Shown: positions 37,501 through 50,638 of the stretch, one piece after another
Layout of the letters: every line of letters starts with the position of its first letter
Position numbering within the stretch: the stretch's first letter is position 1
NCBI RefSeq assembly: GCF_051401765.1
Contig: NW_027480507.1
Location: 1,426,001-1,490,000, forward strand
Direction of reading: 5' to 3'
Origin: Calliopsis andreniformis
Lineage: Eukaryota; Arthropoda; Insecta; Hymenoptera; Andrenidae
Length of the DNA stretch: 64,000 nucleotides
Position numbers and translations under genes: made by a program
The notes under the pieces: model-generated
What the model saw: the letters and a program-made list of their open reading frames with translations, nothing else
The model's database searches: none
Told to the model about the DNA's origin: nothing

Positions 37501-39071
37501 AATCCTCAATACTCAATCCTCAATCCTCAATCCTCAGTCGCCTGTCTTCAATCCTCAATACTCAATCTTCAATCCGCAATCCTCAATCCTCAATCCTCAA
37601 TCCTCATTCTTCAATCCTCAATACCCAATGCTCAATCTTCAATCCTCAATCCTCAATTCTCAATTCTCAATCCTCAATCCTCAGTCCTCAGTCCTCAAAC
37701 CTCAATCCTCAACACTCAGCCCCCATCCTCAATCCTCAATCCTCAATCCTCAATCCTCAATCTTCAATCCTCAATACTCAATCTTCAATCCTCAATCCTC
37801 AGTCCTCAAACCTCAATTCTGAATCCTCAATCCTGAATTCTCAATCTAGGGCCCTCAGTCCTCAACAATCAGTTGTCAATACTCAATCCTCAATAGAATA
37901 TCCTCAATTCACAGTTTTCAATACTCAATACTCAATCTGCAATCTTCAAACCTCTATCCACAAACATCAATTCTCATCACTCAACCCTCAACACTCAGTC
38001 CTCAATATTCAATCCTCAATCCTCAGTCCTCAATCCTCAATCCTCAATCGTCAACCTTCAATCCTCAATACGCAATCTTCAATCCTCAATCCTCAATCCT
38101 CAAGCCTCAATCCTCATTCTTCAATCCTCAATACCCAATCCTCAATTTTCAATCCTCAACCCTCAATCCTCAATTCTCAATCCTCAATCCTCAATCTTCA
38201 ATCGTCATTCTTCAATCCTCAATACCCAATCCTCAATCTTCAATCCTCAATCCTCAATCCTCAATTCTCGATCCTCAATCCTCAGTGTTCAGTCCTCAAA
38301 CCTCAATCCTCAACCTCAGCCCTCATCGTCAATCCTCAATCCTCAGTCCTCAATCCTCAATCTTCAATACCCAATACTCAATCTTCAGCCCTCTGTCCTC
38401 AATCCTCAATCCTCAATCGTCAATCTTCAATCCTCAATACGCAATCTTCAATCCTCAATCCCCAATCCGCAATCCTCAATCCTCATTCTTCAATCCTCAA
38501 AACGCAATCCTCAATCTTCAATCCTCAATCCTCAATCCTCAATTCTCAATCCTCAATCCTCAATCTTCAATCCTCATTCTTCAATCCTCAATACCCAATA
38601 CACAATCTTCAATCCTCAATCCTCAATCCTCAATTCCCAGTCCTCAATCCTCTGTCCTCAGTCCTCACACCTCAATCCTCAACCATCAGCCCTCATCGTC
38701 AATCCTCAATCCTCAGTCCTCAATCCTCAACCTTCAATCCTCAATACTCAATCTTCAATCCTCAATCCTCAATTCTCAATCCTCAATCCTCAATCCTCAA
38801 TCCTCAATCCTCAATCCTCAATCGTCAGTCTTCAATCCTCAATACCCAATCTTCAATCCTCACTCCTCAATCCTCCATTCTCAATCCTCAATCCTCATTC
38901 TTCAATCCTCAATACCTAATCCTCAATCTTCAATCCTGAATCCTCAATCCTCAATTCTCAATCCTCATTCCTCAGTCCTCAGACCTCAAACCTCAATCCT
39001 CAACCCTCAGCCCTCATACTCAATCCTCAATCCTCAATCTACAATTCTCAATACTCAATCCTCAATACTCA
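37501..39071 (+). repeat. 1479-bp tandem duplication, unit 2 (+91 bp)
   Basis: The offset to unit 1 is 1479 up to the anchor and 1570 after it (AAACGCAATCC 36931 and 38501). The extra 91 bp lie at about 38147-38240. A private CAGTGTTCAGTCC is at 38284. Confidence 0.83.
37848..38008 (+). repeat. Anchor 22, class B
   Basis: AGGGCCCTCAG with intact GGGCCC. Directly downstream is CGTCAACCTTCAATCC, where anchor 21 has CGTCAATCTTCAATCC. Confidence 0.9.
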
Positions 39072-39523
39072 ATCTTCAACCCTCAATCCTCAGTCCTCAA
39101 ACCTCAATTCTGAATCCTCAATCCTGCATCCTCAATCTTCAATCCTCAATCCCCAATCCTCAATCTTCAATCCTCAATCCTCAATCCTCAATCCTCAATC
39201 CTCAATCTTCAATCCTCAATACTCAATCTTCAATCCTCAATCCTCTATCCTCAATCCTCAATCCTCAATCCTCAAACCTCAATCTTCAATCCTCAATCCT
39301 CAATCTTCAATTCTCTATCCTCAATCCTCAATACTCAAACTTCAATCCTCAATCCTCAGTCCTCAAACTTCAATTCTGAATCCTCAATGCTGAATCCTCA
39401 ATCTTCAATCGTCAATCGCCAATCCTCAATCTTCAATCCTCAATCCTCAATCCTCAATCCTCAATCCTCAATCCTCAGTCCTCAAACCTCAATTCTGAAT
39501 CCTCAATCCTGAATTCTCAATCT

Positions 39524-39684
39524 ACGGCCCTCAGTCCTCAACAATCAGTTGTCAATCCTCAATCCTCAATAGAATATCCTCAATTCACAGTTTTGAATAC
39601 TCAATACTCAATCTGCAATCTTCAAACCTCTATACACAAACATCAATTCTCATCACTCAACCCTCAACACTCAGTCCTCAATAT
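39524..39684 (+). repeat. Anchor 23, class A-T
   Basis: CTATACACAAAC. The flank CTTCAATCGTCAATCGCC near 39403 is shared with anchor 35 but not with anchors 11 or 17. This makes 39.5 kb and 55.9 kb the closer pair. Confidence 0.9.
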
Positions 39685-40222
39685 TCAATCCTCAATCCTC
39701 AATCCTCAATCCTCAATCGTCAATCTTCAATCCTCTATACGCAATCTTCAATCCTCCATCCTCAACACTCAATCCTCAATCCTCATTCTTCAAACCTCAA
39801 TACCCAATCCTCAATCTTCAATCCTCAACACTCAATCCTCAATTCTCAATCCTCAATCCTCAGTCTTCAGTCCTCAAACCTCAATCCTCAACCCTCAGCC
39901 CTCATCGTCAATCCTCAATCCTCAGTCCTCAATCCTCAATCTTCAGTCCCCAATACTCAATCTTCAACCCTCTGTCCTCAATTCTCAATCCTCAATCCTC
40001 AATCCTCAATCCTCAATCCTCAATCCTCAATCGTCAATCCTCATTCTTCAATCCTCAATACCCAATACTAAATCTTCAATCCTCAATCCTCAATCCTCAA
40101 TTCTCAATCCTCCATCCTCAGTCCTCAGTTCTCAATCTTCAATCCTCAATACTCAATCTTCAATCCTCAATCCTCAGTCCTCAAACCTCAATTCTGAATC
40201 CTCAATCCTGAATTCTCAATCT

Positions 40223-40383
40223 ACGGCCCTCAGTCCTCAACAATCAGTTGTCAATCCTCAATCCTCAACAGAATATCCTCAATTCACAGTTTTCAATACT
40301 CAATACTCAATATGCAATCTTCAAACCTCTATCCACAAACATCAATTCTCATCACTCAACCCTCAACACTCAGTCCTCAATAT
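40223..40383 (+). repeat. Anchor 24, class A'
   Basis: CAACAGAATATCC and CAATATGCAATC, 699 bp after anchor 23. Confidence 0.9.
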
Positions 40384-41710
40384 TCAATCCTCAATCCTCA
40401 ATCCTCAATCCTCAATCCTCAATCGTCAATCTTCAATCCTCAATACGCAATCTTCAATCCTCAATCATCAATCCTCAATCCTCAATCCTCATTCTTCAAT
40501 CCTCAAAACCCAATCCTCAATTTTCAATCCTCAACCCTCAATCCTCAATTCTCAATCCTCAATCCTCAATCTTCAATCCTCATTCTTCAATCCTCAATAC
40601 CCAATACTAAATCTTCAATCCTCAATCCTCAATCCTCAATTCTCAAACCTCAATCCTCAGTCTTCAGTCCTCAAACCTCAATCCTCAACCCTCAGCCCTC
40701 ATCGTCAATCCTCAATCCTCAGTCCTCAATCCTCAATCTTCAATACCCAATACTCAATCTTCAGCCCTCTGTCCTCAATTCTCAATCCTCAATCCTCAAT
40801 CCTCAATCCTCAATCCTCAATCGTCAGTCTTCAATCCTCAATACTCAGTCTTCAATCCTCAATCCTCAATCTTCAATCCTCAATACTCAATCTGCAATTC
40901 TCAATCCTCAATCCTCAATCCTCAATCCTCAAACCTCATACTTCAACCCTCAATACCGAATCCTCAATCTTCAATACACAATCCCCAATCCTCAATCGTC
41001 AGTCTTCAATCCTCAATACTCAGTCTTCAATCCTCAATCCTCAATCCTGAATCCTCAATCCTCATTCTACAATCCTCAATACCCAATCCTCAATCTTCAA
41101 TCCTGAATCCTCGATCCTCAATTCTCAATCCTCCACCCTCAGTCCTCACTCCTCAAACCTCTATCCTCAACCCTCAGCCCTCATCCTCAATCCTCAATCC
41201 TCAACCTTCAATCCTCAATCCGCAATGCTCAATATTCACTCATCAATCCTCAATCCTCAGTCCTCAAACCTCAATTCTGAATCCTCAATCCTGAATCCTC
41301 AATCTTCAATCCTCAATCCCCAATCCTCAATCTTCAATCCTCAATACTCAATCTTCAATCATCAATCCTCAATCCTCAATCCTCAATCCTCAATCCTCGA
41401 TCCTCAATCTTCAATCCTCAATACTCAATCTGCAATTCTCGATCCTCAATCCTCAATCCTCAAACCTCATTCTTCAATCCTCAATACCCAATGCTCAATC
41501 TTCAATCCTCAATCCTCAATTCTCAATTCTCAATCCTCAATCCTCAGTCCTCAGTCCTCAAACCTCAATCCTCAACACTCAGCCCCCATCCTCAATCCTC
41601 AATCCTCAATCCTCAATCCTCAATCTTCAATCCTCAATACTCAATCTTCAATCCTCAATCCTCAGTCCTCAAACCTCAATTCTGAATCCTCAATCCTGAA
41701 TTCTCAATCT

Positions 41711-41871
41711 AGGGCCCTCAGTCCTCAACAATCAGTTGTCAATACTCAATCCTCAATAGAATATCCTCAATTCACAGTTTTCAATACTCAATACTCAATC
41801 TGCAATCTTCAAACCTCTATCCACAAACATCAATTCTCATCACTCAACCCTCAACACTCAGTCCTCAATAT
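41711..41871 (+). repeat. Anchor 25, class B
   Basis: AGGGCCCTCAG with intact GGGCCC. Just downstream there is a private CAATGGTCAATC (usually CAATCGTCAATC), which creates a chance ATG. Confidence 0.9.
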
Positions 41872-43329
41872 TCAATCCTCAATCCTCAGTCCTCAATCCT
41901 CAATCCTCAATGGTCAATCTTCAATCCTCAATACGCAATCTTCAATCCTCAATCCTCAATCCTCAAGCCTCAATCCTCATTCTTCAATCCTCAATACCCA
42001 ATCCTCAATTTTCAATCCTCAACCCTCAATCCTCAATTCACAATCCTCAATCCTCAATCTTGAATCCTCATTCTTCAATCCTCAATACCCAATCCTCAAT
42101 CTTCGATCCTCAATCCTCAATCCTCAATTCTCAATCCTCAATCCTCAGTCTTCAGTCCTCAAACCTCAATCCTCAACCTCAGCCCTCATCGTCAATCCTC
42201 AATCCTCAGTCCTCAATCCTCAATCTTCAATACCCAATACTCAATCTTCAGCCCTCTGTCCTCAATCCTCAATCCTCAATCGTCAACCTTCAATCCTCAA
42301 TACGCAATCTTCAATCCTCAATCCCCAATCCGCAATCCTCAATCCTCATTCTTCAATCCTCAAAACGCAATCCTCAATCTTCAATCCTCAATCCTCAATC
42401 CTCAATTCTCAATCCTCAATCCTCAATCTTCAATCCTCATTCTTCAATCCTCAATACCCAATACACAATCTTCAATCCTCAATCCTCAATCCTCAATTCT
42501 CAGTCCTCAATCCTCTGTCCTCAGTCCTCACACCTCAATCCTCAACCATCAGCCCTCATCGTCAATCCTCAATCCTCAGTCCTCAATCCTCAACCTTCAA
42601 TCCTCAATACTCAATCTTCAATCCTCAATCCTCAATTCTCTATCCTCAATCCTCAATCCTCAATCCTCAATCGTCAGTCTTCAATCCTCAATACCCAATC
42701 TTCAATCCTCACTCCTCAATCCTCCATTCTCAATCCTCAATCCTCATTCTTCAATCCTCAATACCCAATCCTCAATCTTCAATCCTCAATCCTCAAACCT
42801 CAATTCTCAATCCTCCATCCTCAGTCCTCAGTGCTCAAACCTCTATTCTCAACCCTCAGCCCTCCTCCTCAATCCTCAATCCTCAATCTTCAATCCTCAA
42901 TCCGCAATACTCAATATTCAATCATCAATCCTCAATCCTCAGTCCTCAAACCTCAACTCTGAATCCTCAATCCTGAATCCTCAATCTTCAATCCTCAATC
43001 CCCAATCCTCAAACTTCAATCCTCAATACTCAATCTTCAATCATCAATCCTCAATCCTCAATCCTCAATCCTCAATCCCCAATCCTCAATCTTCAATCCT
43101 CAATACTCAATCTGCAATTCTCAATCCTCAATCCTCAATCCTCAAACCTCATTCTTCAATCCTCAATACCGAATCCTCAATCTTCAATACTCATTCCTCA
43201 ATCCTCAATTCTCAATCCTGAATCCTTAATCCTCACACTTCAAACATCAATACTCAACCCTCAGTCCTCGTCCTCAATCCACAACCCCCAATCCTCAATC
43301 CTCAATCTTCAATCATCAATACTCGATCT
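41872..43329 (+). repeat. B-downstream module joined to K-upstream lead-in
   Basis: To about 42740 this follows the B-downstream series (CAAGCCTC, TCAACC and TCATCG hexamers, AAACGCAATCC). It then passes through CAGCCCTCCTCCTC and CAATACCGAATCC into a TCGTCC hexamer near 43266. It parallels 31588-33365. I see no feature beyond repeat units. Confidence 0.72.
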
Positions 43330-43979
43330 TCAATCCTCTATCCTCAATGCTCAATCCTCAATCCTTAATCCTCAGTCGCCTGTCTTCAATCCTCAATACT
43401 CAATCTTCAATCCGCAATCCTCAATCCTCAATCCTCAACCCTCATTCTTTAATCCTCAATACCCAATGCTCAATCTTTAATCCTCAATCCTCAATTCTCA
43501 ATTCTCAATCCTCAATCCTCAGACCTCAGCCCTCAAACCTCAATCGTCAACACTCGGCCCTCATCCTCAATCCTCAATCCTCAATCCTCAATCCTCAATC
43601 GTCAGTCTTCAATCCTCAATACTCAGTCTTCAATCCTCAATCCTCAATCCTGAATCCTCAATCCTCATTCTACAATCCTCAATACCCAATCCTCAGTCTT
43701 CAATCCTCAATCCTCGATCCTCAATTCTCAATCCTCCATCCTCAATATTCAATCCTCATTCTTCAATCCTCAATACCCAATACTCAATCTTCAATCCTCA
43801 ATCCTCAATCCTCAATTCTCAGTCCTCAATCCTCTGTCCCCAGTCCTCACACCTCAATCCTCAACCCTCAGCCCTCATCGTCAATCCTCAATCCTCAGTC
43901 CTCAATCCTCAATCTTCAATCCTCAATACTCAATCCTCAATCGTCAGTCTTCAATCCTCAATACCCAATCTTCAATCAT
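43330..43979 (+). repeat. K-upstream module, truncated copy 4
   Basis: Starts like 33366 (CAATGCTCAATCC, CCTTAATCC, CAGTCGCCTGTC), with private CTCGATCTTC and CAATCGTCAACACTCGG. It breaks off at about 43977, where CAATCTTCAATC continues as CATCAATCC instead of CTCACTCC, re-entering the lead-in series. This is a crossover inside the module. Confidence 0.78.
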
Positions 43980-44264
43980 CAATCCTCAATCCTCAATCCT
44001 CAATCCTCAATCCCCAATCCTCAATCTTCAATCCTCAATACTCAATCTGCAATTCTCAATCCTCAATCCTCAATCCTCAAACCTCATTCTTCAATCCTCA
44101 ATACCGAATCCTCAATCTTCAATACTCATTCCTCAATCCTCAATTCTCAATCCTGAATCCTTAATCCTCACACTTCAAACATCAATACTCAACCCTCAGT
44201 CCTCGTCCTCAATCCACAACCCCCAATCCTCAATCCTCAGTCTTCAATCATCAATACTCAATCT

Positions 44265-44628
44265 TCAATCCTCTATCCTCAATGCTCAATCCTCAATCCT
44301 TAATCCTCAGTCGCCTGTCTTCAATCCTCAATACTCAATCTTCAATCCGCAATCCTCTATCCTCAATCCTCAATCCTCAATCCTCAAACCTCAATCTTCA
44401 ATCCTCAATCCTCAATCTTCAATCCTCTACCCTCAATCCTCAATACTCAAACTTCAATCCTCAATCCTCAGTCCTCAAACATCAATTCTGAATCCTCAAT
44501 CCTGAATCCTCAATCTTCAATCCTCAATCGCCAATCCTCAATCTTCAATCCTCAATCCTCAATCCTCAATCCTCAATCCTCAGTCCTCAAACCTCAATTC
44601 TGAATCCTCAATCCTGAATTCTCAATCT
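44265..44628 (+). repeat. K-upstream module, internally deleted copy 5
   Basis: Starts again with CAATGCTCAATCC and CAGTCGCCTGTC (44308). After CAATCCGCAATCC it jumps at about 44354 to the CCTCTATCC series that normally lies about 1 kb further on, so most of the module is missing. Confidence 0.78.
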
Positions 44629-44789
44629 ACGGCCCTCAGTCCTCAACAATCGGTTGTCAATCCTCAATCCTCAATAGAATATCCTCAATTCACAGTTTTG
44701 AATACTCAATACTCAATCTGCAATCTTCAAACCTCTATACACAAACATCAATTCTCATCACTCAACCCTCAACACTCAGTCCTCAATAT
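44629..44789 (+). repeat. Anchor 26, class A-T
   Basis: CTATACACAAAC with CAATCGGTTGTC (usual CAATCAGTTGTC), a change shared only with anchor 39. Only 469 bp separate it from anchor 27. Confidence 0.9.
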
Positions 44790-45097
44790 TCAATCCTCAA
44801 TCCTCAGTCCTCAAACCTCAATTCTGAATCCTCAATCCTGCATCCTCAATCTTCAATCCTCAATCCTCAATCCTCAATCTTCAATCCTCTATCCTCAATC
44901 CTCAATACTCAAACTTCAATCCTCAATCCTCAGTCCTCAAACTTCAATTCTGAATCCTCAATCCTGAATCCTCAATCTTCAATCCTCAATCGCCAATCCT
45001 CAATCTTCAATCCTCAATCCTCAATCCTCAATCCTCAATCCTCAATCCTCAGTCCTCAAACCTCAATTCTGAATCCTCAATCCTGAATTCTCAATCT

Positions 45098-45258
45098 ACG
45101 GCCCTCAGTCCTCAACAATCAGTTGTCAATCCTCAATCCTCAATAGAATATCCTCAATTCACAGTTTTGAATACTCAATACTCAATCTGCAATCTTCAAA
45201 CCTCTATACACAAACATCAATTCTCATCACTCAACCCTCAACACTCAGTCCTCAATAT
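45098..45258 (+). repeat. Anchor 27, class A-T
   Basis: CTATACACAAAC, with the usual CAATCAGTTGTC. The module after it contains the private CCTCAGACTTCAGTCC, shared with 50478's module. Confidence 0.9.
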
Positions 45259-45931
45259 TCAATCCTCAATCCTCAATCCTCAATCCTCAATCGTCAATCT
45301 TCAATCCTCTATACGCAATCTTCAATCCTCCATCCTCAACACTCAATCCTCAATCCTCATTCTTCAAACCTCAATACCCAATCCTCAATCTTCAATCCTC
45401 AACACTCAATCCTCAATTCTCAATCCTCAATCCTCAGACTTCAGTCCTCAAACCTCAATCCTCAACCCTCAGCCCTCATCGTCAATCCTCAATCCTCAGT
45501 CCTCAATCCTCAATCTTCAATACCCAATACTCAATCTTCAGCCCTCTGTCCTCAATTCTCAATCCTCAATCCTCAATCCTCAATCCTCAATCCTCAATCG
45601 TCAGTCTTCAATCCTCAATACTCAGTCTTCAATCCTCAATCCTCAATCCTCAATCCTCAATCCTCATTCTTCAATCCTCAATACCCAATCCTCAATCTTC
45701 AATCCTCAATCCTCAATCCTCAATTCTCAATCCTCAATCCTCAATCTTCAATCCTCATTCTTCAATCCTCAATACCCAATACTCAATCTTCAATCCTCAA
45801 TCCTCAATCCTCAATACTCAGACCTCAATCCTCAGTCCTCAGTCCTCAAACCTCAATCCTCAACCCTCAGCCCTCATCGTCAATCCTCAATCCTCAGTCC
45901 TCAATCCTCAATCTTCAATCCTCAATACTAA

Positions 45932-46746
45932 TTCTTCAATCCTCAATCCTCAATACTCAATCCTCAATCCTCAATCCTCAATCGCCAGCCTTCAATCCAC
46001 AATACTCAATCTTCAATCCTCAATCCTCAATCCTCAATCCTCAATCCTCATTCTTCTATCCTCAATACCCAATCCTCAGTCTTCAATCCTGAATCCTCAA
46101 TTCTCAATTCTCAATCCCCAATCCTCAATCTTCAATCCTCATTCTTCAATCCTCAATACCCAATCCTCAGTCTTCAATCCTGAATCCTCAATTCTCAATC
46201 CTCAATCCTCAATCCTCAATCATCAATCCTCAATCTTCAGTCCCCAAACCTCAATCCTCAATCTTCAATCCTCAATACTCAATCTTCAATCCTCAATCCT
46301 CAATACTCAATCCTCTATCCTCAATCCTCAATCGCCAGTCTTCGATCCACAATACTCAATCTTCAATCCTCAATCCTCAATCCTCACTCCTCAATCCTCA
46401 TTCTTCCATCCTCAATACCCAATCCTCAGTCTTCAATCCTCAATCCTCAATTCTCAATTCTCAATCCTCAGTCCTCGATCCTCATCCCTCAAACATCAAT
46501 ACACAACCCTCAGTCCTCGTCCTCAGTCCACAACCCTCAATCCTCAATACTCAATTTTCAATCATCAATATAGAATCTTCAGTCCTCAATCCTCAATACT
46601 CAATCCTCAATCCTCAATCCTCAATGTTCAATCCAGAATACCCAATCCTCAATCTTCAATCCTCAATCCTCAATCCTCAATCCTCAAACCTCAGTCCTCA
46701 GTCCTCAAACCTCAATCCTGAATCCTCAATCCTGAATCCTCAGTCT
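45932..46746 (+). repeat. Left-edge-like module before a C anchor
   Basis: Has CAATCGCCAGCC, CATTCTTCTATCC, CAGTCCCCAAACC, CCTCATCCCTC, CAATACACAACCC, TCGTCC and CAATATAGAATC. The order recalls bases 1-600 and 59571-60170 but is more diverged. It repeats at 51312-52126 (offset 5380). Confidence 0.75.
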
Positions 46747-46914
46747 TCGGCCCTCAGTCCTCAACAATCAATTGTCAACTCTCAATCCTCAGTAGAATAT
46801 CCTCAGTTCAGAGATTTCAATATCCAATACAGAATCTGCAATCTTCAAATCTCTATCCACAAACATCAATTCTCATCACTCAACCCTCAACACTCAGTCC
46901 CATATCCTCAATAT
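46747..46914 (+). repeat. Anchor 28, class C (24 heptads)
   Basis: Starts TCGGCCCTCAG and has CAATCAATTGTCAAC, CAGTAGAATATCC, CAGTTCAGAG and CAAATCTC. One extra heptad, CATATCC, follows TCAGTCC, giving 168 bp. It is strongly diverged from A and B yet keeps the register. Confidence 0.88.
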
Positions 46915-47089
46915 TCAATCCTCAATCCTCAATCCTCAATCCTCAATCCTCGATATTCAATCCTCAATACTCAATGCTCAATCCTCAATCCTCAATCCTC
47001 AGCCTTCAATCCTCAATACTCAATCTTCAATCCTCAATCCTCAGTCCTCAAACCTCAATTCTGAATCCTCAATCCTGAATTCTCAATCT

Positions 47090-47250
47090 AGGGCCCTCAG
47101 TCCTCAACAATCAGTTGTTAATACTCAATCCTCAATAGAATATCCTCAATTCACAGTTTTCAATACTCAATACTCAATCTGCAATCTTCAAACCTCTATC
47201 CACAAACATCAATTCTCATCACTCAACCCTCAACACTCAGTCCTCAATAT
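47090..47250 (+). repeat. Anchor 29, class B
   Basis: AGGGCCCTCAG with intact GGGCCC and a private GTTGTTAATAC (shared with anchor 33), which adds a TAA. It lies only 343 bp (49 heptads) after a C anchor. Confidence 0.9.
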
Positions 47251-47921
47251 TCAATCCTCAATCCTCAATCCTCAATCCTCAATCCTCAATCGTCAATCTT
47301 CAATCCTCAATACGCAATCTTCAATCCTCAATCCTCAATCCTCAAGCCTCAATCCTCATTCTTCAATCCTCAATACCCAATCCTCAATTTTCAATCCTCA
47401 ACCCTCAATCCTCAATTCTCAATCCTCAATCCTCAATCTTCAATCCTCATTCTTCAATCCTCAATACCCAATACTAAATCTTCAATCCTCAATCCTCAAT
47501 CCTCAATTCTCAATCCTCAATCCTCAGTCTTCAGTCCTCAAACCTCAATCCTCAACCCTCAGCCCTCATCGTCAATCCTCAATCCTCAGTTCTCAATCCT
47601 CAATCTTCAATCCTCAATACTCAATCTTCAATCATCAATCCTCAATCCTCAATCCTCAGTCCTCATTGTTCAATCCTCAATACTCAATCTGCAATCCTCA
47701 ATCCTCAATCTTCAATCCTCTACCCTCAATCCTCAATACTCAAACTTCAATCCTCAATCCTCAGTCCTCAAACATCAATTCTGAATCCTCAATCCTGAAT
47801 CCTCAATCTTCAATCCTCAATCGCCAATCCTCAATCTTCAATCCTCAATCCTCAATCCTCAATCCTCAATCCTCAGTCCTCAAACCTCAATTCTGAATCC
47901 TCAATCCTGAATTCTCAATCT

Positions 47922-48082
47922 ACGGCCCTCAGTCCTCAACAATCAGTTGTCAATCCTCAATCCTCAATAGAATATCCTCAATTCACAGTTTTGAATACTC
48001 AATACTCAATCTGCAATCTTCAAACCTCTATCCAAAAACATCAATTCTCATCACTCAACCCTCAACACTCAGTCCTCAATAT
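47922..48082 (+). repeat. Anchor 30, class A-K
   Basis: CTATCCAAAAACATC. The heptad after TCAATAT is ACAATCC instead of TCAATCC. It follows anchor 29 by 832 bp, a distance repeated between anchors 40 and 41. Confidence 0.9.
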
Positions 48083-48890
48083 ACAATCCTCAATCCTCAA
48101 TCCTCAATCCTCAATCGTCAATCTTCAATCCTCAATCCTCAATCGTCAGTCTTCAATCCTCAACACTCAGTCTTCAATCCTCAATCCTCAACCCTGAATC
48201 CTCAATCCTCATTCATCAATCCTCAATACCCAATCCTCAGTCTTCAATCCTCCATCCTCAACACTCAATCCTCAATCCTCATTCTTCAAACCTCAATACC
48301 CAATCCTCAATCTTCAATCCTCACCACTCAATCCTCAATTCTCAATCCTCAAACCTCAGTCTTCAGTCCTCAAACCTCAATCCTCAACCCTCAGCCCTCA
48401 TCGTCAATGCTCAATCCTCAGTCCTCAATCCTCAATCTTCAGTCCCCAATACTCAATCTTCAACCCTCTGTCCTGAATTCTCAATCCTCAATCCTCAATC
48501 CTCAATCCTCCATCCTCAATCCTCAATCCTCAATCGTCAGTCTTCAATCCTCAACACTCAGTCTTCAATCCTCAATCCTCAACCCTGAATCCTCAATCCT
48601 CATTCTTCAATCCTCAATACCCAATCCTCTATCTTCAATCCTCAATCCTCAATCCTCAATTCCCAATCCTCCATCCTCAGTCCTCAGTGCTCAAACCTCT
48701 ATCCTCAACCCTCAGCCCTCATCCTCAATCCTCAATCCTCAATCTTCAATCCTCAATCCGCAATCCTCAATATTCAATCATCAATCCTCAATCCTCAGTC
48801 CTCAAACCTCAACTCTGAATCCTCAATCCTGAATCCTCTATCTTCAATCCTCAATCCCCAATCCTCAAACTTCAATCCTCAATACTCAAT

Positions 48891-49630
48891 CTTCAATCAT
48901 CAATCCTCAATCCTCAATCCTCAATCCTCAATCCTCAATCCTCAATCTTCAATCCTCAATACTCAATCTGCAATTCTCAATCCTCAATCCTCAATCCTCA
49001 AACCTCATTCTTCAATCCTCAATACCGAATCCTCAATCTTCAATACTCATTCCTCAATCCTCAATTCTCAATCCTGAATCCTCAATCCTCACACTTCAAA
49101 CATCAGTACTCAACCCACAGTCCTCGTCCTCAGTCCACAACCCTCAATCCTCAATCCTCAATCTTCAATCATCAATACTCAATCTTCAATCCTCAATCCT
49201 CAATACTCAATCCTCAATCCTCAATCCTCAGTCGCCTGTCTTCAATCCTCAATACTCAATCTTCAATCATCAATCCTCAATCCTCAATCCTCAATCCTCA
49301 ATCCTCAATCCTCAATCTTCAATCCTCAATACTCAGTCTGCAATTCTCAATCCTCAATCCTCAATCCTCAAACCTCATTCTTCAATCCTCAATACCGAAT
49401 CCTCAATCTTCAATACTCATTCCTCAATCCTCAATTCTCAATCCTGAATCCTCAATCCTCACACTTCAAACATCAGTACTCAACCCACAGTCCTCGTCCT
49501 CAGTCCACAACCCTCAATCCTCAATCCTCAATCTTCAATCATCAATACTCAATCTTCAATCCTCAATCCTCAATACTCAATCCTCAATCCTCAATCCTCA
49601 GTCGCCTGTCTTCAATCCTCAATACTCAAT
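48891..49630 (+). repeat. 370-bp tandem duplication in 5-kb copy 1
   Basis: CTTCAATCATCAATCC begins units at 48891 and 49261. AATACCGAATCC (49021, 49391) and the CACTTCAAACATCAG run repeat at the same 370-bp step, which is 53 heptads minus the single TCGTCC hexamer. Unit 2 has CAATACTCAGTCTGC where unit 1 has CAATACTCAATCTGC. Confidence 0.87.
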
Positions 49631-50477
49631 CTTCAATCCGCAATCCTCAATCCTCAATCCTCAATCCTCATTCTTCAATCCTCAATACCCAATGCTCAAT
49701 CTTCAATCCTCAATCCTCAATCCTCAATTCCCAGTCCTCAATCCTCTGTCCTCAGTCCTCACACCTCAATCCTCAACCATCAGCCCTCACCGTCAATCCT
49801 CAATCCTCAGTCCTCAATCCTCAATCTTCAATCCTCAATACTCAACCTTCAATCCTCAATCCTCAGTTCTCAATCTTCAATCCTCAATCCTCAATCCTCA
49901 ATCCTCAATCCTCAATCGTCAGTCTTCAATCCTCAATACCCAATCTTCAATCCTCACTCCTCAATCCTCCATTCTCAATCCTCAATCCTCATTCTTCAAT
50001 CCTCAATACCTAATCCTCAATCTTCAATCCTGAATCCTCAATCCTCAATTCTCAATCCTCATTCCTCAGTCCTCAGACCTCAAACCTCAATCCTCAAACC
50101 TCAGCCCTCATCCTCAATCCTCAATCCTCAATCTACAATCCTCATTACTCAATCCTCAATACTCAATCTTCAATCCTCAATCCTCAGTCCTCAAACCTCA
50201 ATTCTGAATCCTCAATCCTGCATCCTCAATCTTCAATCCTCAATCCTCAATCCTCAATCTTCAATCCTCTATCCTCAATCCTCAATACTCAAACTTCAAT
50301 CCTCAATCCTCAGTCCTCAAACTTCAATTCTGAATCCTCAATCCTGAATCCTCAATCTTCAATCCTCAATCGCCAATCCTCAATCTTCAATCCTCAATCC
50401 TCAATCCTCAATCCTCAATCCTCAATCCTCAGTCCTCAAACCTCAATTCTGAATCCTCAATCCTGAATTCTCAATCT

Positions 50478-50638
50478 ACGGCCCTCAGTCCTCAACAATC
50501 AGTTGTCAATCCTCAATCCTCAATAGAATATCCTCAATTCACAGTTTTGAATACTCAATACTCAATCTGCAATCTTCAAACCTCTATACACAAACATCAA
50601 TTCTCATCACTCAACCCTCAACACTCAGTCCTCAATAT
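50478..50638 (+). repeat. Anchor 31, class A-T
   Basis: Partner of anchor 27 (offset 5380). I saw no difference from it. Confidence 0.9.

Larger units (their letters stand above)
39524..40864 (+). repeat. A-T/A' pair module, copy 3 of 4
   Basis: Offset 10242 from copy 2. Private bases include CCTCAAAACCCAATCC near 40501 and CTCAAACCTCAATCCTCAG near 40643. It diverges from copy 2 at about 40865, continuing CAATCTTC instead of CTTAATCC. Confidence 0.85.
44789..49789 (+). repeat. 5-kb segmental duplication, copy 1 (5001 bp)
   Basis: Matches 50169-55037. The offset is 5380 up to about 47530 and 5248 after it, because 132 bp here are missing from copy 2. Anchors 27, 28, 29 and 30 correspond to 31, 32, 33 and 34. 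Differences noticed include CGCCAGCC near 45983 against CGCCAGTC, and CCTCTATCTTC near 48626 against CCTCAATCTTC. After 49789 similarity continues but with many more differences, so that edge is a change of lineage and not an abrupt end. Confidence 0.88.
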
